This document shows positions 22,756 to 30,944 of a stretch of DNA of 35,453 nucleotides, in pieces. Numbering within the stretch: position 1 is the stretch's first letter; the number at the start of each line of letters is the position of its first letter. Under the pieces are notes generated by a model. That model saw nothing but the letters and a program-made list of their open reading frames with translations, did no database searches and was not told the origin of the DNA. The stretch comes from DATBLQ01 sp036555325 (GTDB taxonomy: Bacteria > Pseudomonadota > Alphaproteobacteria > Rhizobiales > Aestuariivirgaceae), in the NCBI GenBank assembly GCA_036555325.1, contig DATBLQ010000030.1, positions 1 to 35,453 on the forward strand, read 5' to 3'. The position numbers were made by a program, and so were the translations under genes.

Positions 22756-23835
22756 ATGGCGAAGGCTGTTCTTATTCTCGTCGGAACGAACAAGGGCAGT
22801 TTTTTCCTGAAGAGCGACGCGCGGCGGCGCGCGTGGGAATTGCGCGGCCCGTTTTGCGATACGCTGCCGATCAATCATGCGATTGTCGATAGGCAAACGG
22901 GCACGATCTATTGCGGCGGTGGAAACAGGTGGCGCGGTCCCGCCGTCTGGAAGACGACGGATCTGGGCGAGACATGGACCCAGTCGAGCGATGGTTTAAG
23001 TTACGGCAGCGATGAGCCGATCAGGGCAGTCTGGTCGCTGGCGCGCAACGGCAGCGTTCTTTATGCGGGCGTTGAACCGGCCGGTCTGTTCAAAAGCGAT
23101 GATGAGGGTCAGACCTGGACGCATGTTGAAAATCTGAGAAAGCACCCGTCCAAGCCCGACTGGCAGCCCGGAGGGGGCGGCCTCATCCTGCATACAATCG
23201 TCGCTCATCCAAGCGATGAGAGGCAGCTATGGGTTGGAATCTCCGCAGCGGGTGTGTTCCACACGGCTGACGGGGGCAGAAGCTGGCAAGCGAGGAACAG
23301 GGGAACACGAGCCGACTTCCTGCCGGACGATCGGAGATACCCCGAACACGGTCAATGCGTGCACAGCATGGTGATGGCGCCCGGGAGGCCGGATCAGCTC
23401 TACCAGCAAAATCATTGCGGAATGTATCGCAGCGACGATGGGGGGAAGACCTGGGAGAGCATCGAGGAAGGCTTGCCAACATCGTTCGGTTTCCCGGTTG
23501 CGGTTCATCCGCGCGATCCTGAGACCCTATATTTCTTGCCACTCAATGGCGATTCCATCGGACGATATGTGCCGGATGGAAAGGCTGCCGTGTGGCGCAC
23601 GCGCGATGGGGGTGAAAACTGGCAGCCATTGCGAAAGGGGTTGCCACAGGCCAACAGCTTCTTTGCCGTCCTGCGACAGGCAATGGCCACCGACCGCCTA
23701 GACCCGGCCGGCGTTTATTTCGGAACGAACTCAGGCTCGCTCTTCGCCAGCATTGACGAAGGCGACAACTGGGACTGCATCGCCCAGCACCTGCCGCTCA
23801 TCCTGTCCGTCGAGACCTATGAACTCGATCGGTGA
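22756..23835 (+). CDS. BNR/Asp-box beta-propeller (sialidase-like) protein
   Basis: This 359-residue protein has at least five Asp-box motifs of the S/T-x-D-x-G-x-x-W type: TTDLGETW, SDDEGQTW, TADGGRSW, SDDGGKTW and TRDGGENW, plus SIDEGDNW near the end. It matches cytoplasmic exo-alpha-sialidase-like or VPS10/sortilin-like propellers of unknown function. No signal peptide is seen, so activity on extracellular glycans is unlikely. The catalytic Arg triad of true sialidases could not be located. ATG 22756 has AAGGAGAG about five bases upstream. The CxxC mini-protein gene precedes it. Confidence 0.85.
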   Translation: MAKAVLILVGTNKGSFFLKSDARRRAWELRGPFCDTLPINHAIVDRQTGTIYCGGGNRWRGPAVWKTTDLGETWTQSSDGLSYGSDEPIRAVWSLARNGSVLYAGVEPAGLFKSDDEGQTWTHVENLRKHPSKPDWQPGGGGLILHTIVAHPSDERQLWVGISAAGVFHTADGGRSWQARNRGTRADFLPDDRRYPEHGQCVHSMVMAPGRPDQLYQQNHCGMYRSDDGGKTWESIEEGLPTSFGFPVAVHPRDPETLYFLPLNGDSIGRYVPDGKAAVWRTRDGGENWQPLRKGLPQANSFFAVLRQAMATDRLDPAGVYFGTNSGSLFASIDEGDNWDCIAQHLPLILSVETYELDR

Positions 23836-23852
23836 GGCCCGTCGGCTTATTC

Positions 23853-23879
23853 TGTAATAGTACTTGTTACAATTATAAA
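23853..23879 (+). promoter_or_regulatory. Interrupted palindrome and -10-like site before doxX-like gene
   Basis: TGTAA (23853-23857) and TTACA (23867-23871) form a 19-base dyad around nine bases that include the palindrome AGTACT. TATAAA (23874-23879) follows three bases on and could be a -10. This is the only strongly AT-rich spot in the region, 47 bases before the DoxX gene. Binding by a small redox- or ligand-sensing regulator is suggested by geometry only. Confidence 0.4.
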
Positions 23880-23925
23880 ATTGGGCTATTTCACCAGCGT
23901 TAGAAAACTGCAATGGAGACCAAAA

Positions 23926-24351
23926 ATGATCAGCGGGGTCATCCCCACGTCGTTTTCAGGCCCGCTCTTGTCGATCCTTCGCATCATGACAGGGTTGCTT
24001 TTCCTCGCACACGGCACCGCCAAGCTGTTGAAGTTTCCGGCCACGCAATATTTCCCGGACGGAGCGCCGTTGTTCTCCTTCACCGGCTTTACCGGCGTGC
24101 TCGAGCTCGTTGGCGGGCTGCTCATCGCTCTCGGCCTGTTTACGCGATTTGCTGCGTTCATCCTGTCGGGCATGATGGCGGTCGGGTATTTCATGGTTCA
24201 TGCTCCGCAGGGATTTCATCCGATGAACAACGGCGGAGAGCTGGCTATCCTCTTCTGTTTCATTTTTCTCTATATCGCTGCCGCGGGAGCTGGGCCGTGG
24301 AGCATCGACGCCATGGCGGAAGGGAAAGCCCTCACAAATCGACGAACTTGA
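23926..24351 (+). CDS. DoxX-family membrane protein
   Basis: A 141-residue inner-membrane protein with four hydrophobic helices: the first is ILRIMTGLLFLAHGTAKLL, and others lie in GVLELVGGLLIALGLF, FILSGMMAVGYFMVHA and AILFCFIFLYIAAAGAG. The HGxxK motif in helix 1 and PxNNGGE before helix 4 are typical of DoxX/YphA-type proteins, linked in several bacteria to oxidative and thiol stress. ATG 23926 has GGAG in ATGGAGACCAAAA upstream. Its last 20 bases overlap the convergent MBL gene. The electron partner is unknown. Confidence 0.9.
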   Translation: MISGVIPTSFSGPLLSILRIMTGLLFLAHGTAKLLKFPATQYFPDGAPLFSFTGFTGVLELVGGLLIALGLFTRFAAFILSGMMAVGYFMVHAPQGFHPMNNGGELAILFCFIFLYIAAAGAGPWSIDAMAEGKALTNRRT

Positions 24352-25207
24352 ACGCATCGCGTTGGCGCACGATCCGCCCCAGGGACGTGGTTGGAAAATG
24401 CGCGGTACAAAACACCAGGGACGTGTCGCAATAGCGGTCGAACAGCGTGCGACGCGTCTTGCCCGCCTGGTTTGAGTCGAAATCAGCGAACATGCCAAGC
24501 TCCGGATACAGAGCCTGCAAAGGCGAGTGCATCATATCGCCGGTGACAAGGGCCTGTTCACCTTCGCTGCCGAGCAGAACAGAATAGTGATCAATAGTAT
24601 GGCCGGGGGTGGGGAGAAGGCGCACCAGATCATCCAGAACATGGTCGGTCTGCACCAGCACCACCCGGCCCGCCTCGACCACGGGCAATACCGAGTCGGT
24701 GATCCAGGGAACCAGGTCCGGGTCTCGCTTTTGGCGTTCGGTCCAGTGGGCCATTTCGCTATCGGCCATCAGATATCGGGCGTTCGGGAAAGTGGGGACC
24801 CACCGACCATTGTCGAGTCGCGTATTCCAACCCACATGATCGGGGTGCAAGTGCGTGCACATGACGTAGTGGATGTCATCCGGCGTGAGGCCGGTTCGCG
24901 CCAAGTTTTTTTCGTAGCGGTCACTGTCCAGCATGTGCCAGAAGAGCCGCCTTGGCCGCGGCTTATGATTGCCGATGCAGGGATCGATGAGGATGTTGTG
25001 GTGGGGCGTCTGCAGGATGTAGCTCTGGATGCGCAGGATGAGCTTTCCCGAGGAGGGATCGATAAACCGCGGCTCCAGCCACGAGCGGTTCTCGGCCAGC
25101 ATTTCCTCGGTCAGGGCGGGAAAGAATTCCGGAACATCGAAAAATGGCGCTTCCTGCTCAATCACCTGATGGATGGTGATGTCGCCGAGCACAAGCACCT
25201 TGGTCAT
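24332..25207 (-). CDS. MBL-fold metallohydrolase, lactonase-like
   Basis: A 291-residue protein of the metallo-beta-lactamase superfamily. The zinc motif THLHPDHVGW has His119, His121, Asp123 and His124. LPTPGHTIDHYSVLL and LVTGDMMHSP give the next His and the bridging Asp. FCTAHFPTTSLG contains the last His. This layout is close to quorum-quenching-type lactonases and alkyl-sulfate-like hydrolases, but it is a broad group. ATG 25207 has GGGGA upstream. It may be the last gene of a minus-strand group with the VOC protein, DUF72 and nitronate monooxygenase. Confidence 0.88.
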   Translation of the reverse strand: MTKVLVLGDITIHQVIEQEAPFFDVPEFFPALTEEMLAENRSWLEPRFIDPSSGKLILRIQSYILQTPHHNILIDPCIGNHKPRPRRLFWHMLDSDRYEKNLARTGLTPDDIHYVMCTHLHPDHVGWNTRLDNGRWVPTFPNARYLMADSEMAHWTERQKRDPDLVPWITDSVLPVVEAGRVVLVQTDHVLDDLVRLLPTPGHTIDHYSVLLGSEGEQALVTGDMMHSPLQALYPELGMFADFDSNQAGKTRRTLFDRYCDTSLVFCTAHFPTTSLGRIVRQRDAFKFVDL

Positions 25208-25243
25208 AAACTGTCCCCGTGATCCGCCGATCTGCCCGCGAAT

Positions 25244-25627
25244 TTATTTTTCCTGCAGAACGGACAAGATGTGATCAGCCGGATCCTTGAACCAGGCGAT
25301 CGCCTTAGGGCCCATTTCACCCCTGAAGATGCCTTTCTTGTCCGTTTTTATTCCGGGCATGTCATACTGTTCCATATGAATGCCGCGCCGCTCGAGCTCG
25401 TCGACGGTTTTCTCGATGTCGGTAACGCTGAAGTTCAGAACGGTATGTTCCGGCGGGGTGTAGTCGTCGGACTCATAGATGAAGACGACTGTGCCGCCGG
25501 CGAGGTGCAGTTCCAATCCTTCAGGTCTTTCCTTCACCGTGAGGCCAAGCTTATCGGTATAAAAACGCTTGGCTTTTTCCAGATCATCAACCGAAAAACT
25601 GCTAAAGGCCGAAGTGTTCTTGAACAT
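25244..25627 (-). CDS. VOC (glyoxalase-fold) protein
   Basis: A 127-residue vicinal-oxygen-chelate protein. It contains SSFSVDDLEKAKRFYTDKLGL, the usual first beta-alpha unit, and HTVLNFSVTDIEKTVDELERRGI, the second. IAWFKDPADHILSVLQ supplies a late Asp/His. Metal ligands are only partly clear, so glyoxalase, dioxygenase or resistance functions cannot be separated. ATG 25627 is used; longer starts at 25678 exist. It lies 36 bases before the MBL gene and 81 bases after DUF72 on the same strand. Confidence 0.85.
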   Translation of the reverse strand: MFKNTSAFSSFSVDDLEKAKRFYTDKLGLTVKERPEGLELHLAGGTVVFIYESDDYTPPEHTVLNFSVTDIEKTVDELERRGIHMEQYDMPGIKTDKKGIFRGEMGPKAIAWFKDPADHILSVLQEK

Positions 25628-25708
25628 CGATCGTCTCGCTGGTTTTTGCATTTCGATTACGAAGTACCAAATGCCCATATCAAGCCAAGGTTCCGATAGG
25701 GTGCGCGC

Positions 25709-26497
25709 CTAGGCCTTCACGCGCTCTATGAGCGCCATGGCCGCAGCGGGATCGCGCACCTTCGCACCGCTGATCATGTATATGAACACAGGCCGTTTCT
25801 TTTTGGGTGCGGATTTGGGGTCGATCTTCGGCAGGTCGTCCGGTGCTCCACCAGACTCCCATACCTTGGCGCGTGCCGCCCAGCGACCGATATCAGCCTT
25901 CGAGTAGCCCGTCGGCTGATTTTCTTCGGTGCGCTGCAGACGCGCATAGATGAAATCCGCGGTAATGTCGGCGATCGCCGGATAATCATCGGAATCGGCA
26001 TAGACGATGGCGACGTTGTTTTCGTGCGCCAATTCGATGAGCTTGGGAACCTGAAAGCTCTTGTGGCGCGGCTCGATCACGTGCATCAACTCGCGGCCGC
26101 CGGATTTGCGGGGAAGGAGCTTGAGGAAAGAACCCAAGTCCTCGGCATCGAATCGCCTGAAGGGTGCGAACTGCCACAGCACTGGCCCTAGTTTTTCGCC
26201 AAGCTCGACGATGCCGCTGTTGATGAACCAGCTGACCCGGTCGGCGGACTCGGCAAGCTTGCGGGTGTTCACAACGGCGCGGTGGCCCTTCACCGCGAAG
26301 ACGAAATCGTCAGGCGTTTCGTCTCGCCATTTGCGAAAACTCTCCGGCGACTGGGTGCGGTAGAAGGTGCCGTTGATCTCGATCGTCGTCAGCTTGCGGC
26401 TGGCGTAACTCAGCTCATCGGCATGCTTCAGATCCTTCGGGTAGAACGTGCCGCGCCACGGCTCATAGGTCCAACCGCCGACACCGACGCGGATCAT
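25709..26497 (-). CDS. DUF72 (YecE-like) protein
   Basis: A 262-residue TIM-barrel-like protein of the DUF72 family, function not established. Diagnostic parts are MIRVGVGGWTYEPWRGTFYP, LTTIEINGTFYRTQSPESFRKW, FVFAVKGHR, LGPVLWQFAP and FIYARLQ. The C-terminus (KKKRPVFIYMISGAKVRDPAAA) is extended, as in alphaproteobacterial members. The start ATG overlaps the stop of the nitronate monooxygenase gene (ATGA, 26494-26497), so coupling is likely. The family is often near nucleic-acid or stress genes, not seen here. Confidence 0.9.
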   Translation of the reverse strand: MIRVGVGGWTYEPWRGTFYPKDLKHADELSYASRKLTTIEINGTFYRTQSPESFRKWRDETPDDFVFAVKGHRAVVNTRKLAESADRVSWFINSGIVELGEKLGPVLWQFAPFRRFDAEDLGSFLKLLPRKSGGRELMHVIEPRHKSFQVPKLIELAHENNVAIVYADSDDYPAIADITADFIYARLQRTEENQPTGYSKADIGRWAARAKVWESGGAPDDLPKIDPKSAPKKKRPVFIYMISGAKVRDPAAAMALIERVKA

Positions 26498-27582
26498 GGC
26501 AGCAACGCTTCCGCATCAGCCCAGATGCGGCGGACGAATTCGCCGGCTGGTTGGCCTCTCGCCATCGCTGCGCTTTGTCCCGCCCACAGCAACATGCGGT
26601 CGAGATCGTCGGAGCGCTGAGCGGCCTCGCGCATTGGCGCCGTCAGAGCGCGCTGGATGGGGAAGGGTGCCGGACGCGGTGCGTCGGATGTGCGGCTCGC
26701 GCGGACATAGGCGGTTTCGATTGCGCGGCCCAGCCTGCCGGTGAAGGCTCGGGTGGGTGTCGTCTTCTCCGGCTCAAGCTCCGAAAGCGCATTGGCCCAC
26801 ACGGGATGGGTTTTTGCTTCCGGACAGCGCAAAAGCGCGGTTCCAATTTGCACGGCACTTGCACCGAGAGTGAGGGCGGCCGCTATGCCGCGACCATCAC
26901 CTATGCCGCCGGCTGCGATGATCGGAATGGTGAGCTTGTCGGCCAGCCGCGGCAGCAAAGCAAAGAGACCTACGGACTGGTTTTCGGCGGCTGTCTCGTC
27001 AAAACAGCTGCGATGTCCGCCGGCCTCGAAGCCTTGAGCGATAACGGCATCGGCGCCAGCAGTTTCGGCCGCGCGCGCCTCGGAGAGCGTGGTTGCGGTG
27101 GCAAACCAGGCGATACCACCGGCCTTTAGCTTTTCGAGGAAACGCGGGGGATACACCCCGAAGATCGACGACACTACCGTTGGAGTTGCAGCGAGCATCG
27201 CTTCGCACTGCTTATCGAAATTGAGCGGCTTTGCATCGGCGGCATCAGCGGGAACATGCGGCCCCCACTTCGATAGAAATTCCCTCATCCTCGTCTCCGC
27301 CGCCTGATCGCGCACAGGAGCGGGGCCCGGAATCCAGAGGTTCAGTTGGAAGGATCGATTGCTCTGGCCACGAAATTCGGCGGCCCAGGCAGTAATCCCG
27401 TCGGGGGAGGTCAACACAGCGCCCATTCCGCCCATTCCGCCAGCATTGGCCACTGCAATTGCGAGGCTCGCAGGACACGCTCCGGCCATCGGAGCCTGGA
27501 GAATCGGTATCTGCATGCCGAAGCGCTCGCAGAACTCGGCGGCCCGGCGACGTGCGGTTGGGATGCGGCTTCTTTCGTCCAT
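26494..27582 (-). CDS. Nitronate monooxygenase (2-nitropropane dioxygenase family)
   Basis: A 362-residue FMN TIM-barrel enzyme that oxidises alkyl nitronates. Family marks are PILQAPMAGACPASLA, GGMGGMGAVLTSPD, ADAVIAQGFEAGGHRS with the catalytic His190, IPIIAAGGIGDGRGIAAALTLGASAVQIGTALL, and the C-terminal AGQSAAMARGQPAGEFVRRI. ATG 27582 has GAAGG about five bases upstream. It heads a minus-strand group with DUF72 and perhaps VOC and MBL genes. A detoxification role is likely from the family; the natural substrate is not known. Confidence 0.93.
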   Translation of the reverse strand: MDERSRIPTARRRAAEFCERFGMQIPILQAPMAGACPASLAIAVANAGGMGGMGAVLTSPDGITAWAAEFRGQSNRSFQLNLWIPGPAPVRDQAAETRMREFLSKWGPHVPADAADAKPLNFDKQCEAMLAATPTVVSSIFGVYPPRFLEKLKAGGIAWFATATTLSEARAAETAGADAVIAQGFEAGGHRSCFDETAAENQSVGLFALLPRLADKLTIPIIAAGGIGDGRGIAAALTLGASAVQIGTALLRCPEAKTHPVWANALSELEPEKTTPTRAFTGRLGRAIETAYVRASRTSDAPRPAPFPIQRALTAPMREAAQRSDDLDRMLLWAGQSAAMARGQPAGEFVRRIWADAEALLP

Positions 27583-27733
27583 AGCGCCTTCAAAAGACCG
27601 CGCACACTAGCGCAATCGAGCCAGCATTTCACTAGGCACCCGCAAGAAGGGAAAGGGAAACCTTTCGCCATTGCGCAGGCCGGAAACGCCCGCCATAATT
27701 TTCCCGGTGGAATGGCGAGATCGTCGAGGAAAG

Positions 27734-28201
27734 ATGTTCGAGGGAGGGTGTACCTGCGGTGAAGTGCGTTACCGGATGACGAGCGAACCCATGTTCGTGC
27801 ATTGCTGCCACTGCCGTTGGTGCCAGCGCGAGAGCGGTGCCGCATTCGCCCTCAACGCGCTGATCGAATCTGATCGCGTGATTGTGTTGAAAGGGGCGCC
27901 GGCGATGGTGCAAATACCAACCAATAGCGGCAAGGGACAAAAAGTTGCCCGGTGCCCGGCTTGCCAGATCGCCTTGTGGAGCAACTATGCGGGCGCGGGG
28001 GATGCCATCCGGTTCATCCGGGTCGGAACACTCGATGAGCCTGACCGGATGCCGCCAGATATTCACATCTACACGATGTCCAAGCAGCCGTGGGTGAGCC
28101 TTTCGCCAGAGGTCCCGGCGGTAAAGGAGTACTACCGGCGCGACGATTACTGGCCGAAGGAAAGTCTTGCCCGACGCAAAGCCGTCCTGGGTCAAGGCTA
28201 G
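27734..28201 (+). CDS. GFA-family (CENP-V/GFA) zinc protein
   Basis: A 155-residue protein of the glutathione-dependent formaldehyde-activating family. Zinc ligands are CTC (Cys6, Cys8), HCCHCRWC (Cys24, 25, 27, 30) and CPAC (about 76-79), as expected for two zinc sites. The segment GCTCGEVRYRM and SGAAFALNALIESDRV match the family. ATG 27734 has GAGGAAAG just upstream. The activity with formaldehyde is disputed for many members, so it is best called a GFA-domain protein. It is divergent from the nitronate monooxygenase gene. Confidence 0.92.
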   Translation: MFEGGCTCGEVRYRMTSEPMFVHCCHCRWCQRESGAAFALNALIESDRVIVLKGAPAMVQIPTNSGKGQKVARCPACQIALWSNYAGAGDAIRFIRVGTLDEPDRMPPDIHIYTMSKQPWVSLSPEVPAVKEYYRRDDYWPKESLARRKAVLGQG

Positions 28202-28223
28202 GCGAGTTCGATCCAGCCAAACC

Positions 28224-29183
28224 ATGCGAACTCCCACCGGCGCGTCATTCGATGACAGGCAGAGCCCTCCGGCAGCGTCCCAAAAACGGGACAGCGGCCA
28301 GGAGCGGCTTGGAATGCTCCTGGTCTTCGGCTCGGCGCTTGTCTGGAGCTTCGGAGGAGCCATAGCACGCACTATCGAAGCCGACGATATTTGGACGATC
28401 GTGTTTTGGCGCGCCAGTTGGGCGAGCGTGTTCCTCCTCTGCTTCATGATCGTCCGCGACGGCGTCCACGGAACACTCGCGCTGCTTCGCGGCATCGGCC
28501 GCCCGGGCCTGGCGTTGGCAGCTTGTTTCGCCACGGCGTCGACCACCTTCATCGTCGCTCTTTCCTATACGACGGTTGCCAATATTCTTCTCATGCAAGC
28601 CGGCGTTCCCTTGATCGCGGCGCTCATCGCCTGGGCGGTGCTGCGCGAAAGGGTGGATCCTCCAACCTGGGCGGCGATCACCGCGGTGATCATCGGCGTG
28701 GCGGTCATGGTGTCGGATTCCCTCACAGGCAATGTATCGCTCATCGGCAACTGCCTTGCCTTGCTGATCTCGATTGCATTTGCATCGGCCACCGTCATCA
28801 CGCGACGCTACTCACAGGTGCGGATGACGCCTGCCGGTTGCCTTGCAACGATGATCGCCGCCTGCGTCGCATTCACATTGAACAAGAGCCTTGCCGTCTC
28901 GGCAGCCGATATGGGGCTTCTGTTCGGATTTGGGGCGCTCAATCTGGGGCTTGGGCTTGTACTGTTCGTCACCGGCGCCCGCTTAGTACCGGCGGCAATC
29001 GCGGCTCTGATCGGAACGCTGGAGACAGTGCTGGGTCCGGTCTGGGTCTGGCTCTTTCATGGAGAGATTCCATCCGGCCGGACCATCATTGGAGGGATGA
29101 TGGTGTTCTTCGCGCTGATCCTGCATCTCGGTTGGCAGTATCACAAGCAGAGGCACATCATGAAAACTGCAACACCGACCTAG
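28224..29183 (+). CDS. EamA/DMT-superfamily exporter
   Basis: A 319-residue inner-membrane protein with two EamA repeats and about ten helices. The first repeat begins LGMLLVFGSALVWSFGGAIAR after a hydrophilic 28-residue start, and the second at IGNCLALLISIAFASATVITRR. GTLETVLGPVWVWLFHGEIPS is the typical second-repeat ending. Family members export amino acids and other metabolites. ATG 28224 is 23 bases after GFA and has no clear ribosome site; a downstream start is possible. The hydrophilic N-terminus (SFDDRQSPPAASQKRDSGQE) is unconserved. Confidence 0.9.
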   Translation: MRTPTGASFDDRQSPPAASQKRDSGQERLGMLLVFGSALVWSFGGAIARTIEADDIWTIVFWRASWASVFLLCFMIVRDGVHGTLALLRGIGRPGLALAACFATASTTFIVALSYTTVANILLMQAGVPLIAALIAWAVLRERVDPPTWAAITAVIIGVAVMVSDSLTGNVSLIGNCLALLISIAFASATVITRRYSQVRMTPAGCLATMIAACVAFTLNKSLAVSAADMGLLFGFGALNLGLGLVLFVTGARLVPAAIAALIGTLETVLGPVWVWLFHGEIPSGRTIIGGMMVFFALILHLGWQYHKQRHIMKTATPT

Positions 29184-29210
29184 AATTCTCGCCGTATTTT
29201 TCATCATCAC

Positions 29211-29230
29211 GGGCTTCGCCCGGTCCGGGC
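29211..29230. repeat. Dispersed palindromic repeat, copy
   Basis: These 20 bases are identical to 12615-12634. They lie in the convergent gap between the exporter and phosphofructokinase genes, a typical site for such elements, and can fold on either strand. Confidence 0.8.
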
Positions 29231-29262
29231 AAGACGTTCCACAATCACCGTCTTCGTCAGGG

Positions 29263-30474
29263 TCAGCCGGGAGCCTGACCGATATCGGAAAGCAATTTGA
29301 CGAACCATGGAGTCTTCAGGTCGAACGGCTTGCCGCCCTTGATCCGGGCGAATTCGATGATCCCAAGCCTTCCGCCGTTTTCATCGTCATGGCCAACGAC
29401 GCCCGACCGCCCGGCGAGGGCACTTTCCACTGCAACGCCAACCATGTCGTCGATGAGCCGCAGGTCTTCGGCGTTGGCAGCAGCGGAGCGGGCAAAGTAG
29501 CCGGATTTCTGGATCAGTATTTTTTCGGCACCGATGAACTTGCCGAATTGTCGGCCAAACCATTCTCCGGCATTTATCTCGTCGAGCTTGATGTGGCCGA
29601 AAGGGTCGCGGGCCACTTTTTCACCGCGCGATTCCAAATCCCGCACGACATCGGCAGCGCCGGCAGCCTCGCTGACAAAAAGACAGACGGAGTCCTTTGC
29701 ATCCATGACGCGCGTCAACCGTGCCGTTTCACGAGGGATGTCCAGGACCATTTCGGGAAGGTAAACAGCGTCGATATCCTTGTGCGGCACGTCGAGACCG
29801 AGGGCCGGGACGAACTTCAAGGTGGCCAGGATTTCGCGCCACGCCCGGGCGGTGCTGGCAGTCAGCCAACCGCTGTTTCGTCCCATGATTTCGTGTACGA
29901 CCAGCGTGCGACGGCTGGCGCTCAGCTCATTCACCACATTCTCGAAGAAACGGGCTCCCTGTTCGGCAGCGGTGATGGCACCAAGCGACTGGTGGATCGG
30001 CTTGATGTCGTTGTCCACCGTCTTTGGCAAGCCGACCACCGTCAGCCGATAGTTGGTTTTGGCAAGATGGGCGGCCAGGTTGGCGGCCGTCGTATTTGTG
30101 TCATCGCCGCCGATGGTGTGAAGAACGGTAACGCCATCGCGCCTTAACTGCTCTGCGGCTTTGTCCAAAGGGTTCTCGCCCTTTCGAATGAGACCGCGCT
30201 TGATGCAATCCTCGATATTGCCAAGGTTGACACGGCTATTCCTCAGCGGAGAGCCGCCGTGCAGGCGAAGGATCCCGGCGTTCGCCCGGATCTCAGGGGA
30301 AATTGTGGCGGAGCTGCCGGTCAACACGCCTCGATAGCCGCCGCGATAGCCTATGATGTCCGCCTTCGGCACTACCTGGGTGTAGCGTTCAATGAGGCTC
30401 CCGACGGAGGCGGAGAGGCAGGGAGCCAGTCCGCCTGCCGTCAGCATGGCAATCTTGTGTTGCTGCGTGGACAT
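29263..30474 (-). CDS. Pyrophosphate-dependent 6-phosphofructokinase
   Basis: A 403-residue phosphofructokinase that interconverts fructose 6-phosphate and fructose 1,6-bisphosphate. The key motif is GGDDT (122-126); the Asp in place of the Gly found in ATP enzymes (GGDGS) points to pyrophosphate as phosphoryl donor. PKTVDND (150-156) holds the catalytic Asp and MGRNSGW is the substrate-binding loop. The N-terminal LTAGGLAPCLSASVGSL is typical of the rhizobial PPi type. ATG 30474 has no strong ribosome site. The reversible PPi enzyme could act in glycolysis or gluconeogenesis in an organism that otherwise uses the Entner-Doudoroff route. Confidence 0.93.
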   Translation of the reverse strand: MSTQQHKIAMLTAGGLAPCLSASVGSLIERYTQVVPKADIIGYRGGYRGVLTGSSATISPEIRANAGILRLHGGSPLRNSRVNLGNIEDCIKRGLIRKGENPLDKAAEQLRRDGVTVLHTIGGDDTNTTAANLAAHLAKTNYRLTVVGLPKTVDNDIKPIHQSLGAITAAEQGARFFENVVNELSASRRTLVVHEIMGRNSGWLTASTARAWREILATLKFVPALGLDVPHKDIDAVYLPEMVLDIPRETARLTRVMDAKDSVCLFVSEAAGAADVVRDLESRGEKVARDPFGHIKLDEINAGEWFGRQFGKFIGAEKILIQKSGYFARSAAANAEDLRLIDDMVGVAVESALAGRSGVVGHDDENGGRLGIIEFARIKGGKPFDLKTPWFVKLLSDIGQAPG

Positions 30475-30584
30475 CTGTATGACCGGCTTAGCTCATTGTT
30501 GCTGTTGGGGCCAAATCCAAGATAAGCTTGCCCGATAGTCAAGTGTTAGACATTGAACATTGGAGTCGCCAATTGCCTCATCCG

Positions 30585-30770
30585 ATGCACTTTACTGTTG
30601 GCATCAACATAGACGGTAAGACAAGCCATATTCGGGTTGATGCGGAAGACGCTCTCATGGCTGCCCTGAAGGTCAAAAGCGAAAGCCCGACGGCGCGGAT
30701 CACCTATGTGCGCCCGCAAAACCGCCGCGGGGACGCTCGCCATCCGCCCCTCGCGCTGGACGAACATTAA
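30585..30770 (+). CDS. 61-residue orphan protein ending in a tandem repeat
   Basis: A small protein that reads MHFTVGINIDGKTSHIRVDA, then DALMAALKVKSESPTARITY and VRPQNRRGDARHP. The strand-strand-helix-strand order looks like a genuine small domain. I know no function. The stop TAA at 30768-30770 lies within the first unit of the tandem repeat at 30756-30842, and LDEH is encoded by it, so the original C-terminus may have been changed. ATG 30585 starts the conserved-looking part; TTG 30528 is possible. No ribosome site is clear. It is divergent from the phosphofructokinase gene. Confidence 0.55.
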   Translation: MHFTVGINIDGKTSHIRVDAEDALMAALKVKSESPTARITYVRPQNRRGDARHPPLALDEH

Positions 30771-30842
30771 AACTGGGCGAACATCAAAACTGAGGCGAAC
30801 AGTAAATCTGGACGAACATTAAAACTGAGGCGAACATTAAAA
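30756..30842. repeat. Tandem array of five 17-18 bp direct repeats
   Basis: Five head-to-tail units at 30756-30772, 30773-30789, 30790-30807, 30808-30824 and 30825-30842. The consensus is CTGrrCGAACATTAAAA, with CTGAGG in units three and five (one base longer). Units one and four are identical. Divergence is low apart from CAGTAAAT in unit three. A partial CTG follows at 30843. There are no spacers, so it is not a CRISPR array. Confidence 0.9.
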
Positions 30843-30944
30843 CTGTCGGCCAGGCCTAAATTTCGGCGAGTATGCAACCTATATCTGACCATGTTCCTTA
30901 TCAGGCGATAGGAATGTGTAACCTCAAATACGGAGGAAATCAGA

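Noticed and set aside
27632..28552. 306-codon minus-strand frame
   Set aside because: It covers the GFA gene and the start of the exporter, both with clear motifs.
29389..30147. 252-codon plus-strand frame
   Set aside because: It is antisense to phosphofructokinase, whose motifs are complete.
30756..30842. CRISPR-like array
   Set aside because: Units are directly adjacent with no spacers, too short, and no cas genes are present.
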